In this document: in pieces, positions 15,222 through 24,808 of the stretch
Numbering within the stretch: position 1 is the stretch's first letter
How the letters are laid out: every line of letters begins with the position of its first letter
From: Rheinheimera sp. 1928-s
GTDB lineage: Bacteria; Pseudomonadota; Gammaproteobacteria; Enterobacterales; Alteromonadaceae
NCBI RefSeq assembly: GCF_029269265.1
Contig: NZ_JARIXP010000005.1
Coordinates: 238,497 to 290,841 of the forward strand
Direction: 5' to 3'
DNA length: 52,345 bases
Made by a program: the position numbers and the translations under genes
Notes under the pieces: generated by a model
Database searches by the model: none
Told to the model about the DNA's origin: nothing
Seen by the model: the letters and a program-made list of their open reading frames with translations, nothing else

Positions 15222-16110
15222 CTTGACGTTAGTTTCTTTAACCTCTCACCAGCAACGGCTGGAACAGGTGCTGCAACACCAATTAGAAAAAAAACCTCTG
15301 ACCGACCCACGCCTGCATCAGGCCATGGCCTACAGTTTGCTGCTGGGTGGCAAACGCATGCGGCCTTTTTTAGTTTATAGCTGCGGTCAGATGTTAGGCG
15401 CCTCTTTGGCCGATTTGGACGGTCCGGCTGGCGCTATTGAAGCCTTGCATACCTATTCTTTAATCCATGACGATTTACCAGCCATGGATAATGACGATTT
15501 ACGTCGTGGTAAAGCGACCTGTCACAGAGCTTTTGATGAAGCTAGCGCTATTTTGGCTGGCGATGCGCTGCAGACCTTCGCTTTTGAACTATTAAGTAGT
15601 CATGACTACCAACAGGTTCCGGCACAACGTGTTCTTGCAATGGTGCAACAATTAGCTCTGCATGCAGGCTACAACGGTATGTGCGGTGGTCAGGCTATTG
15701 ATTTGGCTCATACCAATCAGAAAATGTCGGTTGAAGCTTTGGAACAGATGCATCAGTTAAAAACTGGCGCTTTAATTGAATGTTCAGTGCGTTTTGCTTA
15801 TCTGGCCAGTCCAGTAGATAATACTGCTCATTTAGACGCATTGGTGCGCTACAGCAGAGCCATAGGATTAGCCTTTCAGGTGCAGGACGACATTCTGGAC
15901 ATTGAAGGCGACACTCAAGTGCTGGGTAAAACCGCTGGCTCAGATCAAAAAGCCAATAAAGCCACTTACCCGGCGCTATTAGGCCTGGAACAAGCCAGAC
16001 AAAAAGCACAATTATTGGTTGAAGAGGCTTTAGCCGCTTTGCGCGAACTCCCTTATGCAACGGACGAACTGGTGGCGTTGGCCCGGTACGTTATTGCCCG
16101 ACAGTTTTAA
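15208..16110 (+). CDS. ispA: Farnesyl diphosphate synthase
   Basis: A 300-residue short-chain trans-prenyltransferase that condenses isopentenyl diphosphate with dimethylallyl and geranyl diphosphate. The first aspartate-rich motif is [18 protein letters not shown], and the second is [22 protein letters not shown] and [12 protein letters not shown] complete the active site. The start is uncertain: GTG at 15208 and GTG at 15214 are both possible, with no ATG close by, and both overlap the end of xseB. It is followed 13 bases later by dxs, so the operon supplies precursors for quinones and undecaprenyl phosphate. Confidence 0.95.
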   Translation: MKVNDLTLVSLTSHQQRLEQVLQHQLEKKPLTDPRLHQAMAYSLLLGGKRMRPFLVYSCGQMLGASLADLDGPAGAIEALHTYSLIHDDLPAMDNDDLRRGKATCHRAFDEASAILAGDALQTFAFELLSSHDYQQVPAQRVLAMVQQLALHAGYNGMCGGQAIDLAHTNQKMSVEALEQMHQLKTGALIECSVRFAYLASPVDNTAHLDALVRYSRAIGLAFQVQDDILDIEGDTQVLGKTAGSDQKANKATYPALLGLEQARQKAQLLVEEALAALRELPYATDELVALARYVIARQF

Positions 16111-16123
16111 TACAGGCATTCTC

Positions 16124-17989
16124 ATGACACGAGCTAGTCACGATTTCCCTCTGCTGCAAAAAGCCAACTGGCCAGCAGAACTGCGCCAGTTACCGCAGGA
16201 CCAACTGCCTGCGCTCAGCGACGAATTAAGAGCATTTTTATTAAAAACCGTCAGCCAAAGCAGTGGCCATTTCGCCTCAGGTCTTGGCACCATTGAGCTG
16301 ACTGTTGCTTTGCATTATGTCTATAACACCCCTTTTGATCGGCTGATTTGGGATGTGGGTCATCAGGCTTATCCGCATAAAATTCTGACAGGCCGCCGTG
16401 ATCAAATGCACAGTATTCGCCAGAAAGATGGCTTGCACCCTTTTCCATGGCGGGAAGAAAGTGAATACGACACCTTAAGTGTGGGCCATTCCAGCACATC
16501 CATCAGTGCCGCTTTGGGCATGGCGATAGCGGCCCGAGCTGAACAGAAAAACCGTAAAGTAGTAGCAGTGATTGGCGATGGCGCTATTACTGCAGGTATG
16601 GCCTTTGAAGCGCTGAACCATGCAGGTGAAGTCAAGCCTGACATGCTGGTGATTTTAAACGACAACGAAATGTCGATTTCTGAAAATGTCGGAGCGCTGA
16701 ATCGTTACTTTGCCCGCATTTTATCCGGTAACTTTTATACCAGCCTGCGTGAAGGCGGCAAAAAGATTTTAAGTGGCGTTCCGCCTTTGCATCAATTAGC
16801 CAGCCGCGCTGAAGAACATTTTAAAGGCATGGTCACCCCTGGTACTTTTTTTGAAGAGCTGGGCTTTAACTACATAGGGCCTATTGATGGCCATGATGTC
16901 ACAGGCCTGGCAGATACCATTCGTAATATGCGCAACCTCAAAGGCCCGCAATTACTGCATGTAGTGACCAAAAAAGGCAAAGGCTATTTACCGGCAGAGC
17001 AAGACCCTATTGGTTATCATGCGGTCAGTAAATTTGACCCTGCGGCCCAGTGTCAGCCTGCGAAAAAAGCCGGAAAAGCCACGTTTTCTAATATTTTTGG
17101 CCAGTGGATTTGCGATATGGCAGCTGTTGATCCGAAGCTGCAGGGCATTACACCAGCCATGCGCGAGGGCTCAGATTTAGTCCAGTTCTCAAAAAGCTAT
17201 CCCGATCGCTATTTTGACGTGGCTATTGCAGAACAACATGCCGTGACTTTAGCTGCTGGTATGGCAATTGAAGGCTTAAAACCTGTAGTGGCTATCTATT
17301 CCAGCTTCCTGCAACGTGGTTACGATCAGCTTATTCACGACATTGCGATCCAGAACCTGGATGTGTTATTTGCCATAGACCGTGCTGGTGTGGTTGGAGC
17401 TGATGGCCCTACTCACCAGGGCTCATTCGATTTAAGTTTTATGCGCTGTATTCCGAATATGCTGATTATGGTGCCTTCGGACGAAAATGAATGCCGCCAG
17501 ATGTTGTATACCGGCTATCAGCACAAAGGTCCTGCCGCAGTGCGTTATCCTCGGGGCAGCGGCAATGGTGAAGCACCAGAGACCGTCATGAGCGAATTGG
17601 CTTTAGGTAAGGGTCTGGTTCGCCGTCAGGGTGAAAAAGTGGCCTTACTGGCTTTTGGCCCTTTATTGCAGGCTTGCCATACAGTAGCAGAACAATTAAA
17701 CGCCACTTTGGTGGATATGCGTTTTGTTAAACCTCTGGATCAGCAGTTGCTGACAGAACTAAGCAAAACTCATAGTCATTTTGTCACTATTGAAGACAAT
17801 GCCTTGATGGGTGGCGCAGGTTCTGCGGTGAATGAATACTGCATTGCAGAGCAGTTGCCTGTGAAGCTTTTGAATATCGGTTTGCCTGATATTTTTATCA
17901 AGCATGGTACTCAGGAGCAAATCTACGCCGAACTGGGTTTAAACTGTGTCGGTATTCAGGCCAAAATAGCAGCTTTTCTTAGCCGCTAA
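16124..17989 (+). CDS. dxs: 1-deoxy-D-xylulose-5-phosphate synthase
   Basis: A 621-residue thiamine-diphosphate enzyme that condenses pyruvate with glyceraldehyde 3-phosphate, the entry step of the MEP isoprenoid pathway. [20 protein letters not shown] opens the fold. The ThDP/Mg site is [18 protein letters not shown] with [14 protein letters not shown]. The pyrimidine domain has [17 protein letters not shown], then [18 protein letters not shown], and the C-terminal transketolase domain is complete. ATG at 16124 gives the standard start, and the longer upstream frame overlaps ispA and is not conserved in character. Confidence 0.97.
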   Translation: MTRASHDFPLLQKANWPAELRQLPQDQLPALSDELRAFLLKTVSQSSGHFASGLGTIELTVALHYVYNTPFDRLIWDVGHQAYPHKILTGRRDQMHSIRQKDGLHPFPWREESEYDTLSVGHSSTSISAALGMAIAARAEQKNRKVVAVIGDGAITAGMAFEALNHAGEVKPDMLVILNDNEMSISENVGALNRYFARILSGNFYTSLREGGKKILSGVPPLHQLASRAEEHFKGMVTPGTFFEELGFNYIGPIDGHDVTGLADTIRNMRNLKGPQLLHVVTKKGKGYLPAEQDPIGYHAVSKFDPAAQCQPAKKAGKATFSNIFGQWICDMAAVDPKLQGITPAMREGSDLVQFSKSYPDRYFDVAIAEQHAVTLAAGMAIEGLKPVVAIYSSFLQRGYDQLIHDIAIQNLDVLFAIDRAGVVGADGPTHQGSFDLSFMRCIPNMLIMVPSDENECRQMLYTGYQHKGPAAVRYPRGSGNGEAPETVMSELALGKGLVRRQGEKVALLAFGPLLQACHTVAEQLNATLVDMRFVKPLDQQLLTELSKTHSHFVTIEDNALMGGAGSAVNEYCIAEQLPVKLLNIGLPDIFIKHGTQEQIYAELGLNCVGIQAKIAAFLSR

Positions 17990-18000
17990 TTCTGTTCTGC

Positions 18001-18030
18001 TGTAGGGGCGGGTCTTATACCCGCCCGTCT
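18001..18030 (+). repeat. REP-like palindromic element, copy 1
   Basis: Begins TGTAGGGG and forms an 8-base-pair perfect stem (18006-18013 with 18019-18026) around a 5-base loop. It lies between convergent dxs and the GGDEF gene. It matches the element at 44431-44460 on the opposite strand at 23 of 30 positions. A GTAG head next to a hairpin is the form recognised by REP-associated transposases. No such transposase gene is in the window. It could also end transcription, although no T-run follows. Confidence 0.7.
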
Positions 18031-18090
18031 CACATTCCAATTTACGCTAAAGCGCAAACAACAACGCTGTGGCTTCAAGAACTACAGCTG

Positions 18091-21000
18091 TTAACCGAAG
18101 TAATTTTTCACTTCAAACCATGCCAGACCATCAGCCAGTAATTTTTCAATCTGCATATCAATAAGACCTGAATCCTCAAATTCAAAGGCGTCTACTTGCG
18201 GGTCAAAACCCAAAGTAGCACAGCCATTGCGGCCTGATTCTTTGACTTTACTCAAGGCAATTTCTGCCAGCTGTAATGAAATCTCCCACGAAATCAGTTG
18301 CCCGCCTAACAACTCCAGCGGGAAGCAACTGTAGCCAATGGAACAGGTCAAAGATGCGGTTCGCCCGTCAGGGATCTGAAAATGAGCTTGTGCCACCAAC
18401 TGATTCAACTGCAATGCAAAATCACGCACTGTGGCAAATTCAACGTCCCGCAGCACCAGAACAAACTGCTCACCGGCATATCGCACTACATAGTCGGCTC
18501 CACGGCTTTCACGTAACAACAAACCACTGATTTGCTGCAGTACACTGTCCCCTGCGCTATTGCCGTATAAATCATTGATGGATTTAAAATTATCCATATC
18601 CAGTTGCAGCAGTGCTATACACTTGCCCTGTTGCAGCATGGCGTCTCTGTTGTGCTGATACTGCTCCACATCTTTGGGTAATTGCTCAAACAAAAAGCGG
18701 CGGTTTCTAAGGCCGGTTAAAGTGTCTTTGTGAGTCAGTTGCGACAGCTGTTCATTCAGCTCACTCAAACGTGAGTTGCTGTTTTCCAGCTCAGCAGTAC
18801 GCAGACGCACCAGTTTACTCAGCTCTTGCTGTTGCATCACCGCATTGCGGCGCCATAGCCAAGCCAGACCATACAAAGCGAGGATCACTAACAAGGCCCA
18901 CAAGCCTTGGTACACCACAGTTTCAGTGAATAATCTCGGCACCACCAAATCCAGTTTTAATTGCTGCTGATCCGTCCAGCCCTGGCTGGAATAGCGGGCC
19001 TGCACGACAAACTGATAACCGCCAGGTGGCAAGTTGGTATAAATAGCCTCACGTCGCTGACCAACCTGCTGCCATTCCTGATCAAAGCCCTTAAGCTGAT
19101 AGCGGAACTCAATGGCATTGGCTTTAATAAACTCCAGCGCACTGTAGCGGATACTAATATTACGGTCTGAGGTGTCCAACACCAACTGATTCTGATCGGG
19201 CAACAAGCGGTATGAGTTTTGACCGACAACATCCTGCAATAAAGGTTGCAACAGCCTGTCTGGTGCCATAGCCAATTGTAAAGGCACTGCTACCAGACCT
19301 TTTAAGCTTGGATACCATAGCTGATCCTGCCATTTCGCCACTTTGCTGTGACCAGCTCCATTACAGCAGCGGCCTGGTGCAGTGCCCAATTGCCTGTCAT
19401 AAGGTGACAAAATCAGTTCAAAGTTAAGTGGCTGATTACCATTTTTCTCCGACCGTGGCTTAAATCTGAACACACCTTTTAAGCTGCTGGCCCACAGATA
19501 ATCAGTATCTCTGTCGTACCATAAACTGATCACCGGATCCAAAGGCAAACCATTGCTGCTGTCATACTGCCGCCATTGCCCTTGTGGGTTTTTGATAAAC
19601 AAACCATCGTCCAGCGTAGCCACCAGCATTTGTTGATCAGCCAGCGTTAAAACACTGGTGATATAAGCACCGAATAAAGGAGTGCCTAATCCTACCCTGT
19701 TGAGTTTTTCCTGCTGATACCAATACAAACCGCTGGTCGTTCCGATCAATAAATCCTGGCCCTGATTTTCGATAACGGTGACAAAAGCCGATTCCAGATC
19801 CGAATTAAAAGGAGCGGCTTTCAGTGTTTCACCATCATAATGGTATAAGCCACTGGCACCACCAAACCATAAGCCGGACTCGGCGTGAGGCTGCACCACA
19901 CGAATAGAGGCTGTGGCCAACTCTTTAAAAGGTCGGCTGACTTTGGCATCGTCAAAGTTATACAGCAGTAAACCGTTGTCAGTACCCAGCCACAGCTGAT
20001 TACTCCTGTCGTAAAAATCATAAACTGTACTTTGACCCAGCGACTGATGATCCACCAGCTCGACAAAATGCTGATCGGCTTTTAACAATCCGACATTGGT
20101 TTGGGTTGCCACCAAAAGACTGTTTAAACGAGCAGAATAGCGCACGCTACGCACGACCATATCCTGCTGGCCTACACCGACCACACGGCGCATTTTCCCC
20201 GGAGAAGCCCGGTATAAACCCTCGCTGAAACTCGCCAGCCAGATGTTATTGTCTCTGTCTTCAAAAATATCACTGAACCAGGGCGAGCTGCCCAGTTCCT
20301 CTGCACTGATGTGTTGCCACTTTTGTCCGGCATGACGGTGATACAACTTGTTGTAGCCTGATATCCAGTCATTACCAGAGCTGTCTCTGAACAATTTATA
20401 AATGGCTGAATTATCCACACCATGAATATCACAGCGAACCACCTGTTGCGTTTTATCCAGATGGAAATATCCTGACTCACTGGCGAAATGCAAGGTATCG
20501 TTAAACCAGCTTAAATCGTATAAGGGGTGTTGTTGCAGTTCATCAGGTAAGGGGATCTGTTGGATTTCACCCTGTGGACTCAGTTTATATAAATACCTGG
20601 TCGTGCTGATTAATACTGAATCACCAGCCATTTCCATCTGTACCACTGATTCTTTAATGCTACGGATACGACTGACTTTGCCTTGTTTTACTTTAAATAA
20701 ATTTTCGGCTGCCACCCATATTTCATCCGGAGCTACCTGCACTATAGAGGTCACTTCAGCCAAGATAGGGTATCGATCAAACTTCAAGGTTTGTGGATTA
20801 AAACCAGATAAACCAGCTTTAGTGCCCACCCACATATAACCTTGTTGATCCAACACGAGTTTATTGATGGAGTTGCTGGCAAGCTGGCGGCTGGTTTTAG
20901 TACTGAACTGGGTGAAGCGATGGCCGTCAAAACGATTTAAACCGTATAAAGTGCCCACCCACAAATAACCCAATTGATCCTGGCTGATCGCCCGAACGGA

Positions 21001-21135
21001 ATTCGACGACAGGCCGTCGGCACTGTTCCAGTGCTTGATATCAAAATCATAAATAGAACCGGACTGGCTCTGGCCGACTGCGGCTACAGAAAAAAAGGCT
21101 AAAAAAACCAGAAGCGAAAAACGCACAAAGATCAC
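18091..21135 (-). CDS. Two-component-type propeller sensor with C-terminal GGDEF-like domain
   Basis: A 1014-residue membrane sensor. After a signal peptide (about 1-22) come many two-component-regulator propeller repeats (YDFDIKHWNSADGLSSNSVR, LGYLWVGTLYGLNRFD and so on to about residue 650). A Y_Y_Y domain follows at about 675-715 (FRYQLKGFDQEWQQVG, NLPPGGYQFVVQA), then one transmembrane helix at about 737-762 and a GGDEF domain at about 800-965. The GGDEF metal-binding segment LLQLDMDNFKSINDLYG is intact, but the signature reads AGEQF at about 886-890. An inhibitory-site RxxD (RGAD) lies five residues before it. The ligand is unknown. It follows pgpA by 23 bases. Confidence 0.9.
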   Translation of the reverse strand: MIFVRFSLLVFLAFFSVAAVGQSQSGSIYDFDIKHWNSADGLSSNSVRAISQDQLGYLWVGTLYGLNRFDGHRFTQFSTKTSRQLASNSINKLVLDQQGYMWVGTKAGLSGFNPQTLKFDRYPILAEVTSIVQVAPDEIWVAAENLFKVKQGKVSRIRSIKESVVQMEMAGDSVLISTTRYLYKLSPQGEIQQIPLPDELQQHPLYDLSWFNDTLHFASESGYFHLDKTQQVVRCDIHGVDNSAIYKLFRDSSGNDWISGYNKLYHRHAGQKWQHISAEELGSSPWFSDIFEDRDNNIWLASFSEGLYRASPGKMRRVVGVGQQDMVVRSVRYSARLNSLLVATQTNVGLLKADQHFVELVDHQSLGQSTVYDFYDRSNQLWLGTDNGLLLYNFDDAKVSRPFKELATASIRVVQPHAESGLWFGGASGLYHYDGETLKAAPFNSDLESAFVTVIENQGQDLLIGTTSGLYWYQQEKLNRVGLGTPLFGAYITSVLTLADQQMLVATLDDGLFIKNPQGQWRQYDSSNGLPLDPVISLWYDRDTDYLWASSLKGVFRFKPRSEKNGNQPLNFELILSPYDRQLGTAPGRCCNGAGHSKVAKWQDQLWYPSLKGLVAVPLQLAMAPDRLLQPLLQDVVGQNSYRLLPDQNQLVLDTSDRNISIRYSALEFIKANAIEFRYQLKGFDQEWQQVGQRREAIYTNLPPGGYQFVVQARYSSQGWTDQQQLKLDLVVPRLFTETVVYQGLWALLVILALYGLAWLWRRNAVMQQQELSKLVRLRTAELENSNSRLSELNEQLSQLTHKDTLTGLRNRRFLFEQLPKDVEQYQHNRDAMLQQGKCIALLQLDMDNFKSINDLYGNSAGDSVLQQISGLLLRESRGADYVVRYAGEQFVLVLRDVEFATVRDFALQLNQLVAQAHFQIPDGRTASLTCSIGYSCFPLELLGGQLISWEISLQLAEIALSKVKESGRNGCATLGFDPQVDAFEFEDSGLIDMQIEKLLADGLAWFEVKNYFG

Positions 21136-21158
21136 CGCTTTGCAGGGAAAAATTTATA

Positions 21159-21653
21159 TTAACTAAAAGCTTGCCACTGCACCAGCGCGAAGAGGATCAG
21201 CCAGCTAAAGAAACCAGCCAGCATATCGTCAATCATAATGCCAAAACCGCCATGGATTTTTTTATCCAGCAAACGAATAGGCCAGGGTTTGACGATATCA
21301 AAAAAGCGGAAGAGTAAAAAACCAGCCAACAGGTATTGCCATTCAAACGGAATACACCACATGGCCAAACTATAACCTGCCACTTCATCCCAGACGATGG
21401 CACCGTGATCATGTTCACCAATATCTTTGGCTGTCTGACCACAAACATAACAGCCCAGCACAAAAGCGAACAACACCCAAACCAACGCAAGCTGAGGGCT
21501 CAATAAAGACTGCAGATAAATTAAAGGTAAAGCCGCCAAAGTACCAAAAGTACCGGGTGCTTTTGGCGCCAGACCAGAACCAAAACCCAAAGCGAGAAAA
21601 TGCGTCCACTTTCTCAAGTCAAATTTAGGGTCGGATTTTTGAGGAGATGTCAT
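21159..21653 (-). CDS. pgpA: Phosphatidylglycerophosphatase A
   Basis: A 164-residue inner-membrane enzyme that dephosphorylates phosphatidylglycerophosphate to phosphatidylglycerol. LGFGSGLAPKAPGTFGTLAALPL near the N-terminus carries the conserved GxxPxAPGTxGS-like signature. The catalytic acidic region is VWDEVAGYSLAMWCIP, and FRFFDIVKPWPI and DDMLAGFFSWL complete the family pattern. Three to four hydrophobic segments are visible. The ATG shares one base with the thiL stop codon, so the two are coupled. The thiL-pgpA pair is conserved in enterics and relatives. Confidence 0.95.
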   Translation of the reverse strand: MTSPQKSDPKFDLRKWTHFLALGFGSGLAPKAPGTFGTLAALPLIYLQSLLSPQLALVWVLFAFVLGCYVCGQTAKDIGEHDHGAIVWDEVAGYSLAMWCIPFEWQYLLAGFLLFRFFDIVKPWPIRLLDKKIHGGFGIMIDDMLAGFFSWLILFALVQWQAFS

Positions 21654-22612
21654 TAAAAGTGCTCAAAGCCTTGATGCTGGTAGATAAAGGGCAATTCGCC
21701 CTGTTTAAACTCCAGTTTACCCACAGCACCGGTAATACGGCCAATGCAGGTTACAGGCACGCCATAAGGAGATAACAACACTTCCAGCGAACCACGGCGA
21801 TTTTCCGGTACGGTGAACAACAGTTCGTAGTCTTCACCACCGGACAAGGCATATTGCAATGCCTGTTCTGCGCTGCAGCTGTCTTTTAACGCCTGCGACA
21901 TAGGCAGTTTGCTGACATCGACCACAGCCCCTACTTTGGAGCGACGTAAAATATGAGGTAAATCGCCTGCAAGACCGTCGGAAACATCCATAGCAGAACT
22001 GGCAATATTACGCAGTGCCTGACCTAAAGCCACACGGGCTGTTGGATAGTGAAAACGTTGCAGTATATGAGCCCGGTGTTTTTTGCTGATCTCAACTTTG
22101 TTTTGTACCAGCTGTAAACCTAAAGCCGCATCTCCCAAAGTGCCTGTGACATACAGATAGTCACCGTTTTGAGCCCCGGCACGGGTAATAGCTTTGCCCT
22201 TAGGCACCAGGCCTTTGGCTATCATAGTTAAGCTTAAAGGACCACGGGTGGTATCGCCACCTATCAGCTGGCAATTGTAATAATCCGCCGTTTCACTTAA
22301 ACCTTCAGCAAAAGCCACCAGCCAGTCTTCATCGACTTTAGGCAAAGTTAAAGCTAATGATAGCCAGCAGGGTTCAGCGCCCATAGCGGCTAAATCGCTG
22401 ACATTGACTGCCACCAACTTATGCCCAAGCGAACGCGGATCGACGTCCGGGAAAAAATGGATGCCTTCGACCATGCTGTCGGTGGTGATCACAAGATCAC
22501 AGCCGTCACGCACCTGCACAACAGCACCATCATCGCCAATACCAATGGCAACGTCAGTGCGTTTACGGCCCGCCTCGGCAAAACAACGTTGAATTAACTC
22601 AAATTCACCCAT
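21653..22612 (-). CDS. thiL: Thiamine-monophosphate kinase
   Basis: A 319-residue kinase that makes thiamine diphosphate from thiamine phosphate and ATP. GIGDDGAVVQV near residue 25 is the ATP-binding start. ITTDSMVEGIHFFPDVDP, VNVSDLAAMGAEP and LIGGDTTRGPLSL are the conserved metal-binding aspartate blocks. MDVSDGLAGDLPHIL and the C-terminal GGEDYELLFTVP close the family pattern. It starts two bases from the T-run of a hairpin that separates it from nusB. Position downstream of the riboflavin genes and nusB is the classic gammaproteobacterial order. Confidence 0.96.
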   Translation of the reverse strand: MGEFELIQRCFAEAGRKRTDVAIGIGDDGAVVQVRDGCDLVITTDSMVEGIHFFPDVDPRSLGHKLVAVNVSDLAAMGAEPCWLSLALTLPKVDEDWLVAFAEGLSETADYYNCQLIGGDTTRGPLSLTMIAKGLVPKGKAITRAGAQNGDYLYVTGTLGDAALGLQLVQNKVEISKKHRAHILQRFHYPTARVALGQALRNIASSAMDVSDGLAGDLPHILRRSKVGAVVDVSKLPMSQALKDSCSAEQALQYALSGGEDYELLFTVPENRRGSLEVLLSPYGVPVTCIGRITGAVGKLEFKQGELPFIYQHQGFEHF

Positions 22613-22635
22613 AAAAAAGCCGACTTACGCCGGCT
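22613..22635 (-). terminator. Weak hairpin with T-run between nusB and thiL
   Basis: On the minus strand AGCCG (22631-22635) can pair with CGGCT (22618-22622) around a short internal loop, followed by TTTTTT that runs right up to the thiL start codon. The stem is short, so partial termination or attenuation is more likely than a full stop. Confidence 0.5.
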
Positions 22636-22644
22636 CTCCATTTT

Positions 22645-23058
22645 TTATTCGGTTCGCAGGCGTTTGACGGCTTTATCAAGTATGCCGTTGACAAACTTGT
22701 GGCTGTCATCGGCCGCAAAAGCTTTCGCCAGTTCGATGGCTTCGTTAATCACCACCTTGTAAGGCACATCCAGACGGTATTTCAGCTCGTAAGCTGATAC
22801 TCGTAGTATGGCTTTTTCGACCAGATCAATTTCTTCAAATGGACGGTCTAAAAACGGCTTTACAGCTTCATCCAATACAGGATGATTCACAGCCACACCA
22901 CGCAAAATATCCTGGAAATAGCCCACGTCCAGATGTTTGGTGTTTTGTTCCAGCAATAACTGCTGTTCAATATCACCAATAGGGTTCTTGCTGACCTGCC
23001 AGCTATAAACTCCCTGAACGGCCAAAGAACGGGCCAAACGACGTGCATTAGGTTTCAT
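22645..23058 (-). CDS. nusB: Transcription antitermination factor NusB
   Basis: A 137-residue all-helical protein that, with NusE, binds boxA RNA in rRNA and lambda-type antitermination complexes. The arginine-rich start [21 protein letters not shown] is the family hallmark. [21 protein letters not shown], then [28 protein letters not shown] (in parts) and the final [10 protein letters not shown] match throughout. ATG at 23058 is preferred over two TTG codons just upstream, because the family begins MKP. It follows ribH with 9 bases between. Confidence 0.96.
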   Translation of the reverse strand: MKPNARRLARSLAVQGVYSWQVSKNPIGDIEQQLLLEQNTKHLDVGYFQDILRGVAVNHPVLDEAVKPFLDRPFEEIDLVEKAILRVSAYELKYRLDVPYKVVINEAIELAKAFAADDSHKFVNGILDKAVKRLRTE

Positions 23059-23067
23059 CAACAAATC

Positions 23068-23532
23068 CTACAACTGAGAGAGAACGTTTACCATTTCCAG
23101 CGAGGACATCGCTGCTTCTGCGCCTTTATTGCCCATTTTGGTACCAGCACGCTCAACAGCCTGCTCGATACTGTCTACAGTCAATACGCCAAAAGCAACA
23201 GGAATACTGTGCTGCATCATCACCTGAGCCAGGCCCTTAGTGCATTCGCCAGCCACGTATTCAAAATGAGGTGTACCACCGCGGATCACAGCACCTAAGG
23301 CGATGATCGCGTCATACTTACCACTGGCTGCAACTTTTTGTACAGCTAATGGCATTTCAAAAGCGCCTGGGATACGAACCACAGTGATGTCTTGATCAGC
23401 GACGTCACCAACACGCTTTAAGGTATCTACAGCACCGTCTAATAAACTTTCGACAATAAAGCTGTTGAATCTGGCCACAACGATGGCAAATTTTTTACCT
23501 TTAGCGGTTAACCCTGCTTCAATCACCTGCAT
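23068..23532 (-). CDS. ribH: 6,7-dimethyl-8-ribityllumazine synthase
   Basis: A 154-residue lumazine synthase, the penultimate riboflavin enzyme. It condenses 5-amino-6-ribitylaminouracil with 3,4-dihydroxy-2-butanone 4-phosphate in a 60-mer or pentamer. Motifs in order: [48 protein letters not shown] and [18 protein letters not shown] purine-rich AAGGACC lies before the ATG. A T-rich hairpin separates it from ribB, so it may be expressed partly by read-through. Confidence 0.97.
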   Translation of the reverse strand: MQVIEAGLTAKGKKFAIVVARFNSFIVESLLDGAVDTLKRVGDVADQDITVVRIPGAFEMPLAVQKVAASGKYDAIIALGAVIRGGTPHFEYVAGECTKGLAQVMMQHSIPVAFGVLTVDSIEQAVERAGTKMGNKGAEAAMSSLEMVNVLSQL

Positions 23533-23559
23533 TGGAGGTCCTTATTGCAATTTAGCTGC

Positions 23560-23581
23560 AAAAAATGGTTTTAAAAAACCA
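23560..23581 (-). terminator. Intrinsic-type terminator between ribB and ribH
   Basis: On the minus strand TGGTTTT and AAAACCA (23566-23581) form a 7-base-pair stem with a 2-base spacer in the loop, followed by TTTTTT (complement of 23560-23565). The stem is AT-rich, so termination is probably partial. Confidence 0.6.
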
Positions 23582-23668
23582 GAATTCAAAAAAACGGGCG
23601 CCATGATAACACAACAATGCCAAATCTCAGCTAGTAAATCTTGGGCTGTGGCGACGCCATTTATGTAA

Positions 23669-24778
23669 CTATTCCGAAACGTAGTCGACAACTTCTAAGC
23701 CAAAACCAGAAAGTGCGTGGTATTTTTTCGGTGCACTTAACAAACGCATTTTTTTCACGCCTAAACTGGCCAGAATTTGTGAACCCACACCCACATTACG
23801 GGAGGTGCCTTTCCAAAGATCGGTCTTGGCTTTTTCGCCTTTATCTTCGGCTTCAAAGTTTTGTACCATCTGCACAAGTTCTGCACTGCTTTCATTTTTG
23901 CCTAAAAGCACCAGCACACCACCTTCATCTGCAATACGCTTCATGGCACAGTGCAAAGAGAAGCTGCGATTGGCGCCACGGTCAGATAACAACAAATCAC
24001 TGAAGGTATTATGTAAATGCACACGGACTAAAGTCGCTTGTTCTGCTTCGACCACACCTTTGACCAAAGCAAAATGAATTTGATTGTCGATGGTGTCACG
24101 GAAAGTGACCAGATTAAATTCACCAAATTCAGTAGGTAACTGACAACTCGCCACCTGCTCTATAGTGGTTTCATGCAGGTTACGGTATTCGATTAAATCG
24201 GCGATGGTGCCAATTTTAATGCCGTGTTTTTTGCCAAAAATTTCTAAATCCGGACGACGCGCCATAGTGCCGTCCTCATTTAAAATTTCAACAATGACAG
24301 CAGCAGGCTCTAAACCCGCCATCCGGGCTAAGTCGCAGCCCGCTTCCGTATGACCGGCACGCACTAACACACCGCCATCCTGTGCCATTAAAGGGAAGAT
24401 ATGGCCTGGATAAACAATATCTGTAGGCTTGGCATCACGCGCGACTGCCGCTTTGACAGTGCGGGCGCGGTCGGCTGCTGATATGCCAGTAGTCACGCCT
24501 TCAGCAGCTTCAATAGATAAAGTAAAAGCAGTTGAGAATGGCGATAAATTCTTATCCACCATCAGAGGCAGTTTTAATTGTTCACAGCGTTTTTTAGTCA
24601 GCGTTAAACAAATTAAACCACGGCCATGAGTGGCCATAAAATTCACTGCATCAGGCGTGACGTATTCGGCCGCCATCACTAAATCGCCTTCGTTTTCGCG
24701 GTCTTCGTCATCCATCAGAATAACCATTTTACCCTGACGAATATCTTCAATAATTTCTGCTGGTGTATTCAGTTGCAT
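23669..24778 (-). CDS. ribB: 3,4-dihydroxy-2-butanone-4-phosphate synthase with degenerate GTP cyclohydrolase II-like domain
   Basis: A 369-residue two-domain protein. The N-terminal 200 residues form an intact DHBP synthase: [31 protein letters not shown], THxG-type [11 protein letters not shown] and [19 protein letters not shown]. It makes the four-carbon unit of riboflavin from ribulose 5-phosphate. The C-terminal half resembles GTP cyclohydrolase II by length and by its ending ([20 protein letters not shown]), but the zinc cysteines (family RCDCG block) and the RQEGRGIGL catalytic block are absent. GTP cyclohydrolase activity should therefore come from another gene outside the window. Confidence 0.92.
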   Translation of the reverse strand: MQLNTPAEIIEDIRQGKMVILMDDEDRENEGDLVMAAEYVTPDAVNFMATHGRGLICLTLTKKRCEQLKLPLMVDKNLSPFSTAFTLSIEAAEGVTTGISAADRARTVKAAVARDAKPTDIVYPGHIFPLMAQDGGVLVRAGHTEAGCDLARMAGLEPAAVIVEILNEDGTMARRPDLEIFGKKHGIKIGTIADLIEYRNLHETTIEQVASCQLPTEFGEFNLVTFRDTIDNQIHFALVKGVVEAEQATLVRVHLHNTFSDLLLSDRGANRSFSLHCAMKRIADEGGVLVLLGKNESSAELVQMVQNFEAEDKGEKAKTDLWKGTSRNVGVGSQILASLGVKKMRLLSAPKKYHALSGFGLEVVDYVSE

Positions 24779-24808
24779 ACTTCACCTCAGGCCCCGGGCC
24801 TTACTGCG

